In this document: in pieces, positions 52,241 to 59,964 of the stretch
Layout of the letters: every line of letters starts with the position of its first letter
How positions within the stretch are numbered: position 1 is the first letter of the stretch
Source of the DNA: Hansschlegelia beijingensis
Lineage (GTDB): Bacteria; Pseudomonadota; Alphaproteobacteria; Rhizobiales; Methylopilaceae
Direction: 5' to 3'
Length of the DNA stretch: 64,000 bases
NCBI RefSeq assembly: GCF_014196425.1
Contig: NZ_JACIDR010000004.1
Span: 288,532 to 352,531, forward strand
Notes under the pieces: generated by a model
Seen by the model: only the letters and a program-made list of their open reading frames with translations
What the model was told of the DNA's origin: nothing
Databases searched by the model: none
Program-made: the position numbers and the translations under genes

Positions 52241-53998
52241 ATGACCTCGACCATGAGCGCAAGCGACATCAAGACCGAGATCGTCGAGACCGACCTGCTC
52301 GTCATCGGCGGCGGCACCGGCGGTCCGATGGCGGCGATCAAGGCCAAGGAGGCCAATCCCGGCCTTCGCGTGCTCCTGATGGAGAAGGCGAACGTCAAGC
52401 GCTCCGGCGCGATCTCGATGGGCATGGACGGGCTGAACAACGCGATCGTGCCCGGCTACGCCACCCCCGAGCAGTACGTGAAGGAGATCACCGTCGCCAA
52501 TGACGGGATCGTCCACCAGAAGGCCGTGATGGCCTATGCGCAGGGCTCCTTCCCAATGATCCAGTACCTCGACCGGCTCGGGGTGAAGTTCGAGAAGGAC
52601 GGCTCCGGCGAATACAACATGCGCAAGGTCCACCACATGGGGACCTACGTTCTGCCGATGCCGGAAGGCCACAACGTCAAGAAGGTGCTGTACCGGCAGC
52701 TGCGCCGCCTGCAGGTCTCTGTCACCAACCGCTACATGGCGACCCGGCTGCTGAAGTCCGCGGACGGCCGCATCGCCGGGGCGGTGGGCGTCAACACCCG
52801 CACCTCCGAGTTCCTGGTGGTGAAAGCCAAGGCCGTGGTGCTCGCCTGCGGCGCCGCCGGCCGTCTGGGCCTGCCGGCCTCCGGGTACCTGTTCGGCACC
52901 TATGAGAACGCGGCGAACTGCGGCGACGGCTACGCCATGGCGTATCACGCCGGCGCCGAGCTCGCGAACCTCGAATGCTACCAGATCAACCCGCTGATCA
53001 AGGACTACAACGGGCCGTCCTGCGCCTATGTCACCGGCCCGTTCGGCGGATACACGGCGAACAACAAGGGCGACCGCTTCATCGAGTGCGATTACTGGTC
53101 GGGCCAGATGATGCTGGAGTTCTGGCGCGAGCTCCAAAGCGGAAACGGCCCGGTCTACCTGAAGATGGACCACCTCGCCGAGGAGACCATCTCGGAGATC
53201 GAGACCATCCTGCACACCAATGAGCGGCCGTCGCGCGGCCGTTTCCATGCGGGCCGGGGCAACGATTACCGCAAGCGTCCCGTGGAGATGCACATCTCCG
53301 AGATCGGCTTCTGCTCCGGGCACTCCGCCTCGGGCGTCTGGGTGGACGAGAACGCCCGCACCACGGTCCCCGGTCTCTACGCCGTCGGCGACATGGCGAG
53401 CGTGCCGCACAACTACATGCTCGGCGCCTTCGTGAACGGCGGCATCGCGGGCGCCGACGCCGCCTCCTATTGCGAGAGCGTCGACATGGCCGCCTATGAC
53501 GAGGGCTACCTGGCCGCCGAGCAGGAGCGCGTGCTCGCCCCCACCCGCCGCGACGACGGGCTTACGCCGCACGAGATGGAGTTCAAGACGAGGCGTCTCG
53601 TGAACGACTATCTCGAGCCGCCCAAGGTCACCGCCAAGATGGAGATCGGCCAGCGCCGCTTCGCCGAGATCCGCGAAGACCTCGGGCAGCTCTGCGCCAC
53701 CGATCCGCACGAGCTGCATCGCGCGCTGGAGATGCAGTCGATCCTCGACTGCGCCGACATGGCGGCCGCGGCCTCGCTCTACAGGACCGAGAGCCGCTGG
53801 GGCTTCTATCACCTGCGGGTCGACCACCCGGAGACCAATGACGACGAGTGGTTCTGCCACACGATGCTGTTCAAGGACGAGTTCGGCCGCATGTCGCACC
53901 GCAAGCGCGAGGTCGCGCCTTACGTCGTGCCGGTGGAGGCGGATGAGATGGCCGCCTACCACCAGCTCCGCGTCAAGACGCCGGTCGCGGCCGAGTAA
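52241..53998 (+). CDS. AprA/fumarate-reductase-type FAD flavoprotein
   Basis: The 585-aa flavoprotein has the FAD motif VIGGGTGGPMAAIKAKEA (about residues 20-38), EKANVKRSGAISMGMDGLNN, a second FAD contact in KAVVLACGAAGRLGLP and VPGLYAVGDMASVPHNYMLG, and FCSGHSASGVWVDENA near the active site. The closest families are dissimilatory adenylylsulfate reductase alpha and fumarate reductase/succinate dehydrogenase flavoproteins; the adjoining 8-Cys ferredoxin strengthens an AprAB-like view. Which substrate it reduces is not deducible, and it is shorter than typical AprA. Start 52241 is chosen over 52253 on a weak GGA. It is followed by the ferredoxin gene after 11 nt. Confidence 0.85.
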   Translation: MTSTMSASDIKTEIVETDLLVIGGGTGGPMAAIKAKEANPGLRVLLMEKANVKRSGAISMGMDGLNNAIVPGYATPEQYVKEITVANDGIVHQKAVMAYAQGSFPMIQYLDRLGVKFEKDGSGEYNMRKVHHMGTYVLPMPEGHNVKKVLYRQLRRLQVSVTNRYMATRLLKSADGRIAGAVGVNTRTSEFLVVKAKAVVLACGAAGRLGLPASGYLFGTYENAANCGDGYAMAYHAGAELANLECYQINPLIKDYNGPSCAYVTGPFGGYTANNKGDRFIECDYWSGQMMLEFWRELQSGNGPVYLKMDHLAEETISEIETILHTNERPSRGRFHAGRGNDYRKRPVEMHISEIGFCSGHSASGVWVDENARTTVPGLYAVGDMASVPHNYMLGAFVNGGIAGADAASYCESVDMAAYDEGYLAAEQERVLAPTRRDDGLTPHEMEFKTRRLVNDYLEPPKVTAKMEIGQRRFAEIREDLGQLCATDPHELHRALEMQSILDCADMAAAASLYRTESRWGFYHLRVDHPETNDDEWFCHTMLFKDEFGRMSHRKREVAPYVVPVEADEMAAYHQLRVKTPVAAE

Positions 53999-54009
53999 GG
54001 AGAGATCAA

Positions 54010-54243
54010 TTGCCGATCATCACCCAGCAGAAAAGCGCGGCCGTCGTCATCGACGACGCCAAGTGCATCGCCGAAAAAGGCTGCACCGTCTGCGTCGACG
54101 TCTGTCCGCTCGACATTCTCGCGATCGATGACGGTCGCAAGAAAGCTTACATGAAGTACGACGAGTGCTGGTACTGCATGCCGTGCGAGGCCGACTGCCC
54201 GACCGGCGCCGTGAAGGTCAACATCCCCTATCTGCTGCGCTGA
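54010..54243 (+). CDS. Small 2x[4Fe-4S] ferredoxin, AprB-like partner
   Basis: The 77-aa protein has two cluster motifs: C-x5-C-x2-C-x3-CP in CIAEKGCTVCVDVCP and C-x2-C-x2-C-x3-CP in CWYCMPCEADCP, eight cysteines in all. It should carry electrons to the flavoprotein encoded just upstream. The wider first spacing is like that of AprB, but the long C-terminal AprB tail is absent. It starts at TTG with AAGGAG 7 nt upstream. Confidence 0.92.
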   Translation: MPIITQQKSAAVVIDDAKCIAEKGCTVCVDVCPLDILAIDDGRKKAYMKYDECWYCMPCEADCPTGAVKVNIPYLLR

Positions 54244-54253
54244 GGAGGAAGCG

Positions 54254-55216
54254 ATGCCGCCTTTCGATCCGTTCGGCGACGATCTCGCGGATCTCAAGGA
54301 GCGGGCCACCGATCCCGATCCGGGCATCCGCCGCGTCGCGATGATGGAGCTCGCCGAGGAGGTCGGCCCGGACGCCAAGGTCCTGCTGCTGAGCGGCCTC
54401 GCCGATCCCGACCCGGAGGTCAGGGCGGCGGCCGCCAAGGCGCTCGACGAGCATGACGGCCCGGACGTCGTCGAGGGCCTCGTGAGCTCGCTCGAGGACC
54501 CTGACGCTGCGGTGCGGCAGAACGCGGCCGAGGCGCTCGCGGAGAAGAAGGAGCCGTCCTGCGGCCCGCTTCTGATCGATCGCGCCCAGCATTCCGATCC
54601 GTTCGTCCAGGCGGCGGCGCTGCGCGCGCTGCGCGAGCTCACCCTTCCGGACGCGCTCGCGGCGGCTCTGAAGGCGCTGCAGAACGACAGCGCCGAAGTT
54701 CGCCGCGAAGGGCTCGGGGTGATCGGCTGGCTGAAGGCCGAGGAGGCGCTGCCGGCGCTGATCGCGACCGCCGCCGACCCGGACCCGTCCGTGCGGCGCG
54801 CCACCATGTCGGCGCTGGTGTTCGTGCGACCGGGCGGCCGGGGCGCGGCCGCGCTGGTCGCAGGGCTCGGCGACCCGCACTGGCAGGTGCGCGAGGAGGC
54901 CGCCGCTTCGATCGCCAAGATCCGGCTGCCCGAGGCCACCGTGCAGCTGATCCAGGCGATGGGCGACGAGGTCTGGCAGGTGCGGGTGAAGGCCGCGAAC
55001 GCCCTCGGACGCCTGAAAGCCGCGAGCGCGATCGAGGCGCTCGGGGCCAACCTCGACAACGAGACCAGCAATGTCCGCAAGGAGTGCGCGGCCGCGTTGG
55101 GCGAGATCGCGGCGCCGCAGGCCCTGCGCTGGCTCGAACAGGCCATGGACGATCCGGACCCCGATGTCCGCAAGTTGATCCGCTGGGCGATCGGCCGCTG
55201 CCAAGAAGCGGTCTGA
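54254..55216 (+). CDS. HEAT-repeat (armadillo-like) scaffold protein
   Basis: The 320-aa protein consists of about nine HEAT/PBS-lyase-type repeats of 31 residues, each with a DPDP-x-VR/AA pattern (for example DPDPEVRAAAAKAL, DPDAAVRQNAAEAL, DPHWQVREEAAASI). There is no signal peptide. Such solenoids serve as protein-binding scaffolds; with its position directly after the ferredoxin gene it may hold the reductase parts together or mature them. A GAGGAGG Shine-Dalgarno precedes the ATG. Confidence 0.92.
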   Translation: MPPFDPFGDDLADLKERATDPDPGIRRVAMMELAEEVGPDAKVLLLSGLADPDPEVRAAAAKALDEHDGPDVVEGLVSSLEDPDAAVRQNAAEALAEKKEPSCGPLLIDRAQHSDPFVQAAALRALRELTLPDALAAALKALQNDSAEVRREGLGVIGWLKAEEALPALIATAADPDPSVRRATMSALVFVRPGGRGAAALVAGLGDPHWQVREEAAASIAKIRLPEATVQLIQAMGDEVWQVRVKAANALGRLKAASAIEALGANLDNETSNVRKECAAALGEIAAPQALRWLEQAMDDPDPDVRKLIRWAIGRCQEAV

Positions 55217-55237
55217 TCACAAGCGCGGCGCGACAAT

Positions 55238-55269
55238 AAAGCCGGCTCCCGAAAGGGAGGCCGGCTTTC
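55238..55269 (+). terminator. Terminator-like hairpin after the HEAT-repeat gene
   Basis: AAAGCCGGCTCCC-GAAA-GGGAGGCCGGCTTT forms a long stem with one bulged base and a GNRA tetraloop, followed by a short CTCG without a clear T-run. It ends the DUF971-to-HEAT transcript before the regulator gene. Confidence 0.75.
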
Positions 55270-55379
55270 TCGCGTCCGGCGCCCGGCGCCGCCGCAGCTG
55301 CGGCGATCTTTGTGACTTTGAATTAGAAACATTCCGTGCTTCGCTGCAGCGCACAGTAGATGAAGCAGGGGAACGACCT

Positions 55380-56171
55380 TTGGCCATCCCGCAGGCTTCC
55401 TGGCCGCCCTTGATGTCTCGCTCGCCTGAGGCGCCGCCGCCCGCGGCCGCGCTGCTGCTGTCGGACGGCGAGCCGAACATCCGCGTGCCGGACCGCGCTC
55501 GCCAGCGCCCGATCCTGGAGCAGCTGTCGCCGCAGGAGCGCGACGTCGTCGTCTCGCGCGGCCGCAAGAAAGTGCTGAACCGCGGCGCCACGCTGTTCAG
55601 CCAGGGCTCGCCGCATGACGGCATCTATCTGATCGAGTCCGGCCGGATCCGCGTGTTCTACGCCGCGCCCTCGGGCCGCGAGATCACGCTGGCCTACTGG
55701 TACCCCGGCAACTTCGTCGGCGGCCCGGAGATCTTCGGTGGCGGCCCGCATGTCTGGTCTGGCGTCGCGTCCTGCAATTCGAGCGTGCTGCACCTCTCGG
55801 GGGCCGCGCTGCGGGAGCTGGTCGTCACCATCCCGGCGCTCGCGCTCGGCGTGATCGACGGGCTGGTGTTCAAGGGCAAGTGCTACTCCACCATGGCGCA
55901 GATGCTCGGCACCCGCTCGATCACCGAGCGGCTGGCGCATCTGCTGCTCCACCTCGCCGATCTCTACGGGGTCGAGGAGGAGGACGGCGGCGTGCTGATC
56001 GCGGCGAGCTTCACCCATGCGGATCTGGCCCATCTGGTGGGCGCGACCCGGCAATGGGTCACGATCAGCCTCAAGCGCTTCGCCGAGCGCGGGATCGTGT
56101 CCGCGACCCGCTCCGATCTGGTGATCCGCCGGCCGGACATGCTGCTCGCCATGCGCAACGGCGAAGCCTGA
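55380..56171 (+). CDS. Crp/Fnr family transcriptional regulator
   Basis: The 263-aa regulator has an N-terminal cyclic-nucleotide-binding-type jelly roll (LNRGATLFSQGSPHDGIYLI, ESGRIRVFYAAPSGREITLA) and a C-terminal winged helix (FTHADLAHLVGATRQWVTIS, LKRFAERGI). The N-terminal Cys set of Fnr is missing and no cAMP-ligand pattern is evident, so the effector is unknown. It lies between the flavoprotein and transporter operons and is the best candidate to bind the GCAACTAATTGC sites. Start 55380 is TTG with AGGGGA; 55413 (ATG) is the alternative. Confidence 0.9.
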   Translation: MAIPQASWPPLMSRSPEAPPPAAALLLSDGEPNIRVPDRARQRPILEQLSPQERDVVVSRGRKKVLNRGATLFSQGSPHDGIYLIESGRIRVFYAAPSGREITLAYWYPGNFVGGPEIFGGGPHVWSGVASCNSSVLHLSGAALRELVVTIPALALGVIDGLVFKGKCYSTMAQMLGTRSITERLAHLLLHLADLYGVEEEDGGVLIAASFTHADLAHLVGATRQWVTISLKRFAERGIVSATRSDLVIRRPDMLLAMRNGEA

Positions 56172-56212
56172 CGGCGCCACCTGCTTCCTTTCTGGGCACG
56201 CAAAGGATTTTA

Positions 56213-56224
56213 GCAACTAATCGA
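56213..56224 (+). promoter_or_regulatory. Repeated motif GCAACTAATCGA, site 3
   Basis: GCAACTAATCGA keeps the nine bases GCAACTAAT of sites 1 and 2 and lies about 100 bp upstream of the ABC substrate-binding gene. It is the third occurrence within 6 kb, which supports common control of exporter, flavoprotein operon and importer operon. Confidence 0.5.
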
Positions 56225-56239
56225 CCGCGCGCCGCGGTC

Positions 56240-56249
56240 TTCAATTGAA
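56240..56249. promoter_or_regulatory. Palindrome TTCAATTGAA upstream of the importer operon
   Basis: This perfect 10-bp dyad lies 73 bp upstream of the substrate-binding gene and 15 bp after motif site 3. It has the TTnAATTnAA shape of half a Crp/Fnr-type site. No partner copy was seen elsewhere in the window, so it is weaker than the repeated motif. Confidence 0.3.
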
Positions 56250-56322
56250 CGGGCGGCGCCGCGCCTCAATGATCTGACCGTCGGACCCGAGCTGACGTCC
56301 TGATCTTGCAACGAGGTGAGCG

Positions 56323-57747
56323 ATGATGGGATCCTGGAAAAAGCGCTGCGCCGTTTCCGCCGCCGCGCTGATCGCCGCGGCGGGCATTGGGCTTCCGGGC
56401 GCGGCGGCGGCCGCAGAGACGCTGACGATCGGCGTCGGCACCCAGGACACGACCACCAACACGGCGACCACCGGCGTCGTGATCCGAGAGCTCAAGCTGT
56501 TCGAGAAGCGCTTGCCGCGGGACGGCAGGTACAAGGACGTGACCTACGATCTGCAGTGGCAGAACTTCACCTCCGGCCCGCCCGTCACCAACGGCATGAT
56601 GGCCGGCAAGCTGCACTTCGGCGGCATGGGCGACTACCCGCTGGTGGTCAACGGCTACACCTTTCAGAACAATTCCGAGAGCAAGTCGCAGCTGATCGCG
56701 ATCGCGGCGTACAACCTCGCCGGCTCGGGCAACGGCGTGGTGGTCAACAAGGACAGCCCGTATTTCTCGCTGCAGGACCTCAAGGGCAAGGTCGTCAGCG
56801 TGCCGTTCGGCTCCGCCGCGCACGGCATGATGCTCAAGGCGATGCGGGACGCTGGCCTGCCCAACGACTTCTTCACGCTGGTCAGCCAGAGCCCCGAGGT
56901 CGGGGCGACCAATCTGAGGGAGAACAAGATCGACGCGCACGCCGATTTCGTGCCCTTCGCCGAACTGCTGCCGTTCCGCGGCTTCGCCCGCAAGGTGTTC
57001 GACGGGCTGCAGACCAACCTGCCGACCTTCCATGGCGTCGTGGTGCGCACCGATTTCGCCGAGAAGCATCCGGAAGTCGTCGACGCCTATCTGCAGGCGG
57101 TCCTCGACGCCGAGGCCTGGGTGAAGGAAGACCCCAAGCGCGCCGCCGAGATGATCTCGAAGTGGACCGGCACGGACAAGGAGGTCGTCTACATCTTCCT
57201 CGGCCCGGGCGGCATCATGACGATCGACCCGACGCTCAAGCAGCCGCTGATCGACGCCGCGAAGGAGGACGTCAAGGTTCTCCAGGGCCTCGGCAGGATG
57301 AAGGAGTTCGACGTCGGTCCGTGGGTGAACGACAAGTTCATCCGCGCCGCCTTCAAGGAACGCGGCCTCGACTATGACGAGCGGCTCGCCTCGACGGCCA
57401 ATTACGAGGTCAAGGGCGAAGACGCGTTCTGCAAGAAGCCGGTGACCGAGCCCCGCAAGGCGGGCGAGATCTGGATCAAGGACGGCGACATCCAGCCGTT
57501 CTCGAGCGCCGCCTGCACGCTCGCGGCCTTCAGCGACTTCAGGGCGAAGGGGGTGGCGGTGAACGTCGCCTATGTGTTCGACGCCGGCCGCGGGATCAAG
57601 CTGTTCGCCGACAAGGCTTTCTACGTGACCGGCGATGACGCCGAGCTCGCGCCCTTCATGCTCAAGGCCGACGCGGAGGCCTATGCGGCGAAGTCGGGCG
57701 GCAAGGTCGTGAGCTTCGAAGACGCGCTCGCGGCGGCGAAAGGCTGA
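56323..57747 (+). CDS. NitT/TauT-type ABC substrate-binding protein with C-terminal NosL-like domain
   Basis: The 474-aa exported protein has a signal peptide (ending AAAAA/E at about residue 31) and an SBP_bac-like domain of the nitrate/sulfonate/taurine class (ETLTIGVGTQD, FGGMGDYPLVVNGY, SVPFGSAAHGMMLKA). From about residue 365 the family's usual end is replaced by an extra domain with Cys370, Cys398 and AYVFDAGRGIKLFADKAFYV, VTGDDAELAPFMLKADAEAY, AAKSGGKVVSFEDAL. This resembles NosL, a copper-binding chaperone domain. The fusion is unusual and hints at a metal-bound or metal-linked substrate. Confidence 0.85.
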   Translation: MMGSWKKRCAVSAAALIAAAGIGLPGAAAAAETLTIGVGTQDTTTNTATTGVVIRELKLFEKRLPRDGRYKDVTYDLQWQNFTSGPPVTNGMMAGKLHFGGMGDYPLVVNGYTFQNNSESKSQLIAIAAYNLAGSGNGVVVNKDSPYFSLQDLKGKVVSVPFGSAAHGMMLKAMRDAGLPNDFFTLVSQSPEVGATNLRENKIDAHADFVPFAELLPFRGFARKVFDGLQTNLPTFHGVVVRTDFAEKHPEVVDAYLQAVLDAEAWVKEDPKRAAEMISKWTGTDKEVVYIFLGPGGIMTIDPTLKQPLIDAAKEDVKVLQGLGRMKEFDVGPWVNDKFIRAAFKERGLDYDERLASTANYEVKGEDAFCKKPVTEPRKAGEIWIKDGDIQPFSSAACTLAAFSDFRAKGVAVNVAYVFDAGRGIKLFADKAFYVTGDDAELAPFMLKADAEAYAAKSGGKVVSFEDALAAAKG

Positions 57748-57750
57748 GCG

Positions 57751-58632
57751 ATGAGCAATGTGATGGCCTCGAACGTCCTCGCCCCGGCGGCGCCGCTGCC
57801 GCAAGCCGGCGCAGCGCGAACGGCCGAGCCTCAGGCCCCTTCGCGCTCCGTTCGCTGGCTTCACGACCTGCCGGTGCGGTCCGCTCTGGTGGGCGCGGCG
57901 TCGATCGCGCTGTTCGTCCTGGCCTGGCATGTGGCGACGACCTGGAAGCTCGACCTCTACGTCCGCTTCATGAACGTGCCGACGCCGGCGGACGTGCTGG
58001 CGAGCGCCGAGGCCGCCTGGGGCTCGCCGACCTTCGGCAGCCATCTGCTGATGAGCTGCCGGCGGATCGCCTACGGCTTCGCGCTCGCGGCCCTGGTGGC
58101 GATCCCGCTCGGGTTGCTGATGGGCCGGTTCAGGCTGCTGCGCGAGATGGTGTTCCCGGTCTCAGAGGTGCTGCGGCCGATTCCGGCGATCGCCTGGGTG
58201 CCGATGTCGATCATGCTGTGGCCGACCAACGAGCAGTCGATCGTCTTCATCACCTTCCTGGGCTCGTTCTTCCCGATCCTGCTCAACACGCTGCACGGCA
58301 TGGCGACCGTGGACCCGGTCCTGGTGCGCGCCGCGCGCTGCCTCGGCGCCCGCGAGGCGGCCGTGTTCCGGGAGGTCTATCTGCCGGCGACGCTGCCGCA
58401 GATCTTCACCGGGCTGACGGTGGGCATGGGGGTCGCATGGGTGTCGCTGATCGCGGCCGAGATGATCTCCGGCCAGTTCGGCATCGGCTACTTCACCTGG
58501 GAGGCCTACAGCCTCGTCCAGTATCCGGACATCGCCCTCGGCATGATCGCGATCGGGGTGCTCGGCCTCGCCTCGAGCTGGACCATCCGCCTGCTCGGCC
58601 GCCTCGTCATGCCCTGGAGCCCCGCCCGATGA
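57751..58632 (+). CDS. NitT/TauT-type ABC transporter permease
   Basis: The 293-aa inner-membrane permease has six or so helices and the EAA loop (ARCLGAREAAVFREVYLPATLPQ). It forms the channel of the importer with its neighbours. It lies 3 bp downstream of the binding-protein gene and overlaps the ATPase gene by 4 bp (ATGA). The substrate group (nitrate, sulfonate, taurine, thiamine precursor and others) is not resolved by sequence. Confidence 0.93.
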   Translation: MSNVMASNVLAPAAPLPQAGAARTAEPQAPSRSVRWLHDLPVRSALVGAASIALFVLAWHVATTWKLDLYVRFMNVPTPADVLASAEAAWGSPTFGSHLLMSCRRIAYGFALAALVAIPLGLLMGRFRLLREMVFPVSEVLRPIPAIAWVPMSIMLWPTNEQSIVFITFLGSFFPILLNTLHGMATVDPVLVRAARCLGAREAAVFREVYLPATLPQIFTGLTVGMGVAWVSLIAAEMISGQFGIGYFTWEAYSLVQYPDIALGMIAIGVLGLASSWTIRLLGRLVMPWSPAR

Positions 58633-59552
58633 GCGTCACCTCCCTGAAGGCGCGGGTCGCCAGGGCCGGGCAGGCGCAGCCGCCCCTCGACGCCCGCAGT
58701 GAGCGCCAGGGCCGCATCGAGATCGAGGATTTCGGCCTGCGCTACAAGACGCCGACAGGCTTCACCGAGGCGGTGACGGGCGTGTCGCTCACCGTCGAGC
58801 CGGGCGAGTTCGTGTCCATCATCGGGCCCTCCGGCTGCGGCAAGTCCACCATGCTGAACGCGCTCGCGGGCTTCCTGAAGCCGACCAGCGGCTCGGTCAG
58901 GGTCGACGGCAAGCCGGTCGACGGGCCGGGGGCCGACCGCGGCATGATCTTCCAGCAATATTCGCTGTTCCCCTGGAAGACCGTGCGCCAGAACGTCGAG
59001 TTCGGGCTGAAGATGAAGGGCGTCGAGGCCGCCGAGCGTCAGCGCCAGGCGCGGACCCTTCTCGGCCTCGCCGGTCTCTCCCAGTTCGAGGACCACTATC
59101 CGGAGGCGCTGTCCGGCGGCATGAAGCAGCGCGTCGGCATCGTGCGCGCGCTCGCCACCGGCCCGCGGATCCTGCTGCTCGACGAGCCGTTCGGCGCGCT
59201 CGACGCCCAGACCCGGCTGATCATGCAGCAGATCCTCACCAACATGTGGCAGCGGCTGAAGATCTCGGTGCTGTTCGTGACCCACGACATCGACGAGGCG
59301 ATCTTCCTGTCGGACCGGGTCTACGTGATGACGGCGCGGCCGGGCTCCATCAAGGCCGAGATCGCCGTGCCGCTCGCCCGTCCGCGCGAGCCGGCGGTGA
59401 TCATGTCCTCGGAGTTCCTGGCGCTTCGACGGGGGCTGATGAGCCTGATCCGCGAGGAGAGCCTCAAGGCGATGGGCGGCGAGATCAACGCGGACGCCCT
59501 GAAGGGGCTCGCCACGAACTTCGACAACAACGATCTGGCGCGCTCGCTCTGA
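58629..59552 (+). CDS. NitT/TauT-type ABC transporter ATP-binding protein
   Basis: The 307-aa ATPase has Walker A GPSGCGKSTMLNAL, Q-loop MIFQQYSLFPWKTV, signature LSGGMKQRVGI, Walker B ILLLDEPFGAL and His switch FVTHDIDEAI. It powers the importer encoded by the two genes before it. A short non-conserved N-terminal extension of about 30 residues and a C-terminal tail with DALKGLATNFDNND may be regulatory. The start overlaps the permease stop; the frame open to 58218 is not supported. Confidence 0.94.
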   Translation: MSVTSLKARVARAGQAQPPLDARSERQGRIEIEDFGLRYKTPTGFTEAVTGVSLTVEPGEFVSIIGPSGCGKSTMLNALAGFLKPTSGSVRVDGKPVDGPGADRGMIFQQYSLFPWKTVRQNVEFGLKMKGVEAAERQRQARTLLGLAGLSQFEDHYPEALSGGMKQRVGIVRALATGPRILLLDEPFGALDAQTRLIMQQILTNMWQRLKISVLFVTHDIDEAIFLSDRVYVMTARPGSIKAEIAVPLARPREPAVIMSSEFLALRRGLMSLIREESLKAMGGEINADALKGLATNFDNNDLARSL

Positions 59553-59593
59553 CAGGCTGAGCGCCTCTCCGCCCACATGAGGACTGAAGCCCG

Positions 59594-59932
59594 ATGACCT
59601 ATGTCGTCACGGAGAACTGCATCCGCTGCAAATACATGGACTGCGTCGAGGTGTGCCCGGTCGACTGCTTCTATGTCGGCGAGACGATGCTGGTGATCGC
59701 GCCCGACGAGTGCATCGACTGCGGCGTGTGCGAGCCCGAATGCCCTGCAGCCGCGATCAGGCCCGACACCGAGCCCGGCATGCAGGGCTGGGCGGCGTTC
59801 AACGCCAAATACGCCGCGCTTTGGCCGAACGTGACCGAAAAGGCCGAGCCGCCCGCCGACGCCCGGGACTGGGACGGGGCGCCCGGCAAGCTCGAGGCGG
59901 CCTTCGGGGCGGCCGATCCCGCCATCGCCTGA
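59594..59932 (+). CDS. FdxA-type 7Fe ferredoxin
   Basis: The 112-aa protein has the FdxA pattern: a [3Fe-4S] site in C-x2-C-x4-C-x3-CP ([18 protein letters not shown]) and a [4Fe-4S] site in [12 protein letters not shown]. The C-terminal acidic extension ([18 protein letters not shown]) is typical. It is cytoplasmic and should pass electrons between the following ferredoxin-NADP reductase and an acceptor such as the flavoprotein/ferredoxin pair upstream. It lies 41 bp after the importer ATPase gene. Confidence 0.93.
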   Translation: MTYVVTENCIRCKYMDCVEVCPVDCFYVGETMLVIAPDECIDCGVCEPECPAAAIRPDTEPGMQGWAAFNAKYAALWPNVTEKAEPPADARDWDGAPGKLEAAFGAADPAIA

Positions 59933-59964
59933 GCCAGGCCCCCGAACTCCTCGAGGACACTCCG

